NCBI RefSeq assembly: GCF_004322755.1
Contig: NZ_CP036401.1
Coordinates: 806,001 to 870,000, forward strand
Reading direction: 5' to 3'
Source: Pseudoduganella albidiflava
Lineage (GTDB): Bacteria > Pseudomonadota > Gammaproteobacteria > Burkholderiales > Burkholderiaceae_D
DNA length: 64,000 nucleotides
The position numbers and the translations under genes were made by a program. Positions 59,818 through 64,000 of this stretch are shown here, piece after piece. The notes beneath the pieces are model-generated. The model worked only from the letters and a program-made list of their open reading frames with translations. It did not search any database and had not been told where the DNA came from. Numbering within the stretch: the first letter of the stretch is position 1; each line of letters opens with the position of its first letter.

Positions 59818-62202
59818 ATGAAAATCAATACGACCGCTGCGCTCGCACTTACCTTCGCCAGTCAATTCGCCGTCGCGCAGAACGCCGCGCGGCACGTGGA
59901 AAACTGGAGCGAGAAAGATGGCGTGCTGCACATCGCCACCAACGACGGCAGCTACCGGATCAGGGCATACTCGGCGGCGATCGTCGAGACCACCTTCATC
60001 CCGAACGGCGAACGGTTCGATGCGCGCTCGCACGCCGTGGTGCTGCCGCCGGCGGGCGTGCCGGCAACGGTGAAGGAGGCCGATGGCCGCATCCAGTATG
60101 CGACGGCGGGCATCTCGGTCACCATCGAGCGCCGGCCGCTACGCATCGCCTACAGCTACAAGGGCCAGCCGCTGGTGGCGGAGAAGCTGGGCTACACGAG
60201 GAAGAACGGCGCCGAGGCGCTGGAGTTCGCGCTCGATGCCGACGAGGCGCTGTACGGCGCCGGTGCGCGGGCCGTGGGCATGAACCGCCGCGGCAACCGC
60301 TTCCAGCTGTACAACAAGGCGCACTATGGCTACGGCAACCGCTCGGAACTGCTGAACTTCACGATTCCCGTGGCGCTGTCGTCGAAGAAGTACGCGCTGC
60401 ACTTCGATAACCCGCAGGCCGGCTGGCTCGATTTCGACAGCCGCCGGGATGGCACGCTGACCTACGAGACGATCGGCGGCCGCAAGACTTACCAGGTGGT
60501 CGCCGGCGACGACTGGGCCGGGGTGATGGCCGGCTATACCAGCCTGACGGGGCGCCAGCCGCTGCCGCCGCGCTGGGCCTTCGGCAATTTCGCCAGCCGC
60601 TTCGGCTACCACGACGAGAAGGAGGTGCGCGCCGTGGTCGACCGCTTCATCGACGAGAAGATTCCCCTCGACGCGGTGGTGCTGGACCTGTACTGGTTCG
60701 GCAAGGAAGTCCAGGGCACGATGGGCAACCTGGCGTGGGACAAGGATCATTTCCCGGACCCCCGGCGGATGCTGCGCGACCTGAAGGCGAAGGGCGTGAA
60801 CACGGTGGTGATCACCGAGCCGTTCGTGCTGACGACATCGGGCCGCTGGCAGGAAGCGGTGGATGCGAAGGCGCTGGCCACCACGAAGGAAGGCAAACCC
60901 TATACGTACGACTTCTTCTTCGGGAATACGGGCCTGGTCGACATCTTCAGCCCGCAGGGCAAGGACTGGTTCTGGAAGATCTACAAGGGCCTGAAGGAGC
61001 AGGGCGTGGCCGGCTGGTGGGGCGACCTCGGCGAACCGGAGCTGCACCCGGCGGCCCTGCAGCATGCCACCGGCTCGGCGGACCAGGTGCACAATATCTA
61101 TGGCCACGACTGGGCGCGGCTGATCGCCGAGGGCTATGCGAAGGACTTTCCGGAGGAGCGCCCGTTCATCCTGATGCGGGCCGGCTATTCGGGCTCGCAG
61201 CGCTTCGGCATGATTCCCTGGTCGGGCGACGTGTCGCGCAGCTGGGGCGGGCTGCAGTCGCAGATGGAGATCGCCCTGCAGATGGGCATGCAGGGCCTGG
61301 GCTACATGCACTCGGACCTGGGCGGCTTCGCCGGGCCGGTGCTGGACGACGAGCTGTACGTGCGCTGGCTGCAGTACGGCGTGTTCCAGCCCGTGTTCCG
61401 GCCGCACGCGCAGGAAGAGGTGCCGGCCGAACCGGTGTACCGCGCGCCGCGTGCCAAACAGCTGGCGGCCGAGGCGATCCGGCTGCGCTACGCGCTGCTG
61501 CCGTACCACTACACGATGGCGTTCGAGAACAGCACCACCGGCATGCCGCTGATGCGCCCCGTGCTGTTCGAAGATACCTTGAACGATGCGGGCACGCTCG
61601 CTTCGACCTACCTGTGGGGAGGCAGCTTCCTGGTCGCGCCGGTGACCGAGCCGGGCGCGCAGCGCAAGGAAGTGTACTTCCCGACCAAGGGCAGTACCTG
61701 GTTCGATTTCCATACGGGTGAGCGCCACCGTGGCGGCATCCTGGAAACGGTGCCCGTGACGGCGGAACGCATTCCCGTCTACGTGCGCGCAGGGGCATTC
61801 GTGCCGATGGCGCCGGTGGTGCAGTCGACCCGCGACTACAACGGCCGCAGCATCGACCTGCATTACTGGCACGACGCGGCGGTGACGGCATCCACCGGCA
61901 TGCTGTACGACGACGATGGCGCGACCGCCGATGCCTACTGCAAGGGCAAGTACGAGATCGCCCGCTTCAGCGCAGCCGCGCAGGCGGGCTCGCTCGATAT
62001 CGGCATCGCCACCGAGGCTGGCAGCGCCGCGGCGCCGGTAGTGCGCGCTTACACGCTGCACGTGCATGGCATCGCCAAACCGAAGCGCGTGCTGCTCGAC
62101 GGGCGCGCGCTGGCGTTCACGTGGGATGCGAAGACGCGGGTGGCGAAGGCCGTGCTGCCGGCGCGCGCCAAGCTGGCGGCCAAGGTCTCGGTACAGCTGT
62201 AA
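59818..62202 (+). CDS. GH31 alpha-glucosidase, periplasmic
   Basis: 794 residues from MKINTTAALALTFASQFAVAQ (signal peptide); in-frame starts upstream lie in the promoter region. The N-terminal beta domain (EALYGAGARAVGMNRRGNRF) precedes the GH31 barrel: PLDAVVLDLYWFG, nucleophile Asp in AGWWGDLGEPELHP, and acid/base Asp in IPWSGDVSRSWGGLQSQ. C-terminal beta domains follow (YLWGGSFLVAPVTEPGAQRK, GMLYDDDGATADAYC). It should release glucose from malto-oligosaccharide ends. A clear Shine-Dalgarno is not visible. It is followed by the MFS importer, from which it is separated by a MITE. Confidence 0.92.
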   Translation: MKINTTAALALTFASQFAVAQNAARHVENWSEKDGVLHIATNDGSYRIRAYSAAIVETTFIPNGERFDARSHAVVLPPAGVPATVKEADGRIQYATAGISVTIERRPLRIAYSYKGQPLVAEKLGYTRKNGAEALEFALDADEALYGAGARAVGMNRRGNRFQLYNKAHYGYGNRSELLNFTIPVALSSKKYALHFDNPQAGWLDFDSRRDGTLTYETIGGRKTYQVVAGDDWAGVMAGYTSLTGRQPLPPRWAFGNFASRFGYHDEKEVRAVVDRFIDEKIPLDAVVLDLYWFGKEVQGTMGNLAWDKDHFPDPRRMLRDLKAKGVNTVVITEPFVLTTSGRWQEAVDAKALATTKEGKPYTYDFFFGNTGLVDIFSPQGKDWFWKIYKGLKEQGVAGWWGDLGEPELHPAALQHATGSADQVHNIYGHDWARLIAEGYAKDFPEERPFILMRAGYSGSQRFGMIPWSGDVSRSWGGLQSQMEIALQMGMQGLGYMHSDLGGFAGPVLDDELYVRWLQYGVFQPVFRPHAQEEVPAEPVYRAPRAKQLAAEAIRLRYALLPYHYTMAFENSTTGMPLMRPVLFEDTLNDAGTLASTYLWGGSFLVAPVTEPGAQRKEVYFPTKGSTWFDFHTGERHRGGILETVPVTAERIPVYVRAGAFVPMAPVVQSTRDYNGRSIDLHYWHDAAVTASTGMLYDDDGATADAYCKGKYEIARFSAAAQAGSLDIGIATEAGSAAAPVVRAYTLHVHGIAKPKRVLLDGRALAFTWDAKTRVAKAVLPARAKLAAKVSVQL

Positions 62203-62550
62203 AGCCACCGCACCCCGCAGAGAATGGGGGCGGACCCTAATGCCGCTAAGTTAAGCGTTACCCGATACGTTGGAAGCGCATGCATTCACCCCAACAGCGA
62301 AGGGCTGGGGTCAGACCCGCCGGGTCTGACCCCGGAACTTGCACTTGGGGTGGACTTATCTAAGCGGCATTCGGGACGGACGCTCTTTCAAGAAATTTCT
62401 TAGAAAACAGGGCTGTCTTTAATTTTTCTGTTGTTTGACTACAAAAGTACCCGAATTCGGCACTTTCACCCGCCGTTCCTCCATTGACGGGGTTGCCCGG
62501 TCATGTTATTTTGCTACAAATAGGATAGCGCATAACATCGGAGACCCTGG
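62203..62550. other. Intergenic region between GH31 and MFS genes
   Basis: 348 bases: MITE copy 2 (62238-62371), then an AT-richer stretch with TTGACTACAAAA (ACTACA at 62438-62443) and TTTTGCTACAAATAGG (about 62509-62524). A plausible promoter is TTGACG (62484-62489), 17 bp, TATTTT (62507-62512). GGAGACC precedes the ATG at 62551. No ORF. Confidence 0.6.
62238..62371. mobile_element. 134-bp MITE-like palindrome, copy 2
   Basis: Begins TAATGCCGCTAAG and ends CTAAGCGGCATT, so the terminal arms are near-perfect inverted repeats, better kept than in copy 1. The middle carries GGGGTCAGACCC and GGGTCTGACCCC arms around GCC, with CACCCCAA/TTGGGGTG outside. Same length and order as 54059-54192. Confidence 0.8.
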
Positions 62551-63876
62551 ATGCAACCTTCTTCCACCAAGCCCCGGCTGTCGTTCTGGCAGCTGTGGAA
62601 CATGAGCTTCGGCTTTTTCGGCATCCAGTTCGGCTTCGCGCTGCAAAATGCCAATACCAGCCGGATCTTTTCCACGCTGGGCGCGAACCCCGATGAACTG
62701 CCGCTGCTCTGGCTGGCGGCGCCGGCCACCGGCCTGCTGGTACAGCCCATCATCGGCTACCTGTCCGACAATACCTGGCACCCGAAATGGGGCCGCCGCA
62801 GGCCGTTCTTCTTCCTGGGCGCCGTGTTCGCCTCGCTGGCGCTGTTCCTGATGCCGAATTCGCAGGCGCTGTGGATGGCGGCCATCGTGCTGTGGATGAT
62901 GGATGCGGCGATCAACGTCTCGATGGAGCCGTTCCGCGCCTTCGTCGGCGACAAGCTCGATGCGTCGCAGCAGACCGCCGGCTTCGCGATGCAGACCTTC
63001 TTCATCGGCTGCGGCGCCGTCATCGCCTCGCTGCTGCCCACCATCTTCACCGACTACCTCGGCGTCAGCAACGTGGCCCCCGCCGGTGCCATTCCGGATT
63101 CGGTCCGCTACGCGTTCTACGCCGGCGGCACGGTGTACCTGCTGGCCGTGCTGTGGACCGTGTTCACGGCCGACGAGCTGCCGCCCGAGAACATGGAAGA
63201 ATTCCAGCGCGAGCGCAGCATGTCAAAGGGCCTGGGCCATGCGCTGGCCGAGATCCTCGGTGGCTTCGGCCGCATGCCGAAGACCATGGTGCAGCTGGCA
63301 TACGTGTCGTTCTTCACGTGGGTCGGCCTGTACACGATGTGGATCTACACCACCGCCTCGGTGGCCGAGAACGTGTTCGGCACCACCGATGCCGGCTCGG
63401 CCGCCTACCAGGCCGCCGGCAACTGGGTCGGCATCATGTTCGCCGTGTACTCGGGTGTCGCCGCGCTGGCCGCGTTCATCCTGCCGGTGCTGGCCCGCCT
63501 CACCAGCCGCAAGGCGGTGCACATGGGCTGTCTCGCCATCGGCGGCGTTTCGCTGGCCAGCGTGTTCCAGATCCACGACAAGCAGATGCTGATGCTGCCG
63601 ATGATCGGCGTGGGCCTGGCCTGGGCCAGCATCCTGACGATGCCGTACGCGATCCTGGCCGGCTCCCTGCCGGCCAAGCGGATGGGCTACTACATGGGCC
63701 TCTTCAATTTCTTCGTGGTGATCCCGCAGATCATCGCCGGTGTCGTGCTGGGGTTCGTGATCCGCCACATGTTCGACGGCCATGCGGCCAAGACGCTGGT
63801 GCTGGGCGGGGCATCGCTGCTGGTGGCCGCCGTGCTGACCGTGTTCGTGACCGATAACGTGCGGCGCCAGAAGTAA
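62551..63876 (+). CDS. MFS sugar transporter, SLC45/MalY-like
   Basis: 441 residues, 12 hydrophobic segments. SFWQLWNMSFGFFGIQFGFA opens the family. The sucrose/maltose symporter signature is in the loop after TM2: IGYLSDNTWHPKWGRRRPFF (RxGRRRP type). Other marks are AINVSMEPFRAFVGDKLDAS and PYAILAGSLPAKRMGYYMGL. MalY of Caulobacter is a homologous inner-membrane maltose importer. With the receptor and two glycosidases it completes a maltodextrin uptake route. GGAGACC precedes the ATG. It has its own promoter. Confidence 0.88.
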   Translation: MQPSSTKPRLSFWQLWNMSFGFFGIQFGFALQNANTSRIFSTLGANPDELPLLWLAAPATGLLVQPIIGYLSDNTWHPKWGRRRPFFFLGAVFASLALFLMPNSQALWMAAIVLWMMDAAINVSMEPFRAFVGDKLDASQQTAGFAMQTFFIGCGAVIASLLPTIFTDYLGVSNVAPAGAIPDSVRYAFYAGGTVYLLAVLWTVFTADELPPENMEEFQRERSMSKGLGHALAEILGGFGRMPKTMVQLAYVSFFTWVGLYTMWIYTTASVAENVFGTTDAGSAAYQAAGNWVGIMFAVYSGVAALAAFILPVLARLTSRKAVHMGCLAIGGVSLASVFQIHDKQMLMLPMIGVGLAWASILTMPYAILAGSLPAKRMGYYMGLFNFFVVIPQIIAGVVLGFVIRHMFDGHAAKTLVLGGASLLVAAVLTVFVTDNVRRQK

Positions 63877-64000
63877 TCGTCAACCTGTAAGGGGTGACCT
63901 GCAGGCGCCAGCTTGCGGGCGCCAACCTGAAAATGGTGCGCTCGGGCATGAGCCGCGCGCCATTGCGCACTGGATCGCGGTAGGCTGGGATGTTAATCTT

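Noticed and set aside
63901..63926. Terminator after the MFS gene
   Set aside because: GGCGCC arms can pair, but the stem is six bases and no T-run follows.

Overview
The window is high-GC DNA (roughly two thirds G+C by eye) with the gene content of a free-living betaproteobacterium. The best guess is the Massilia/Pseudoduganella/Duganella group of Oxalobacteraceae. This rests on the OhrR/MarR regulator, the phasin, the large TonB-dependent receptors of Xanthomonas/Caulobacter type, the starch/maltodextrin genes, many GGDEF/EAL proteins, and intergenic palindromes with GGGGTCAGACCC arms. No rRNA, tRNA, CRISPR array or integrated phage was seen.

Layout. 1-7.8 kb: the start of an M1 peptidase, a thiol-peroxide-type OhrR, a small zinc-ribbon protein, a CHASE-PAS histidine kinase, and a formate/nitrite channel followed by a PP2C phosphatase-Ser/Thr kinase fusion behind a sigma-54-like promoter. 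7.9-11.8 kb: an iron-regulated cell-surface signalling pair, namely a Fur box, a single-chain ECF sigma/FecR fusion and a STN-containing siderophore receptor. A decayed IS end lies between the two genes. 11.9-26 kb: two GGDEF-EAL proteins, a phytanoyl-CoA-dioxygenase/TIM-barrel pair with a divergent LysR regulator, a patch of small uncharacterised ORFs with short tandem repeats, a thioredoxin-like lipoprotein, a small tyrosine-phosphatase-like protein, a histidine kinase and an M29-like peptidase. 26.1-27.3 kb: a complete IS1595-family element with an 8-bp target duplication, inserted in the T-tract of a terminator.

27.4-35.9 kb: the most unusual block. It is a tight five-gene operon built around a 1221-residue Tubulin_2-type protein with a C-terminal GYF_2-like domain. 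The partners are a non-MIDAS VWA-like membrane protein, a small three-TM protein, a zinc-ribbon/TM/coiled-coil protein and a uniquely folded first protein. This is the best candidate in the window for an undescribed system. 35.9-45.6 kb: a LEA-like lipoprotein, a TPR-GGDEF protein, a heterodimeric ABC exporter (MdlAB-like), a phasin with PhaF-like repeats, and cytosine deaminase with a GNAT acetyltransferase.

45.5-63.9 kb: a maltodextrin/starch locus made of a glycosidase-esterase fusion, a GH13 cyclomaltodextrinase-like amylase, a MalA-type TonB receptor, a GH31 alpha-glucosidase and an MFS sugar importer. It is interrupted by a second siderophore receptor, a lower-GC GH24 lysozyme/secreted-partner pair and an M2 (ACE-like) peptidase. 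Related dyads sit in front of the amylase and the receptor. Two copies of a 134-bp MITE-like palindrome sit at 54.1 and 62.3 kb. Together these genes would bind malto-oligosaccharides at the outer membrane, trim them in the periplasm and import glucose or maltose through the MFS carrier.
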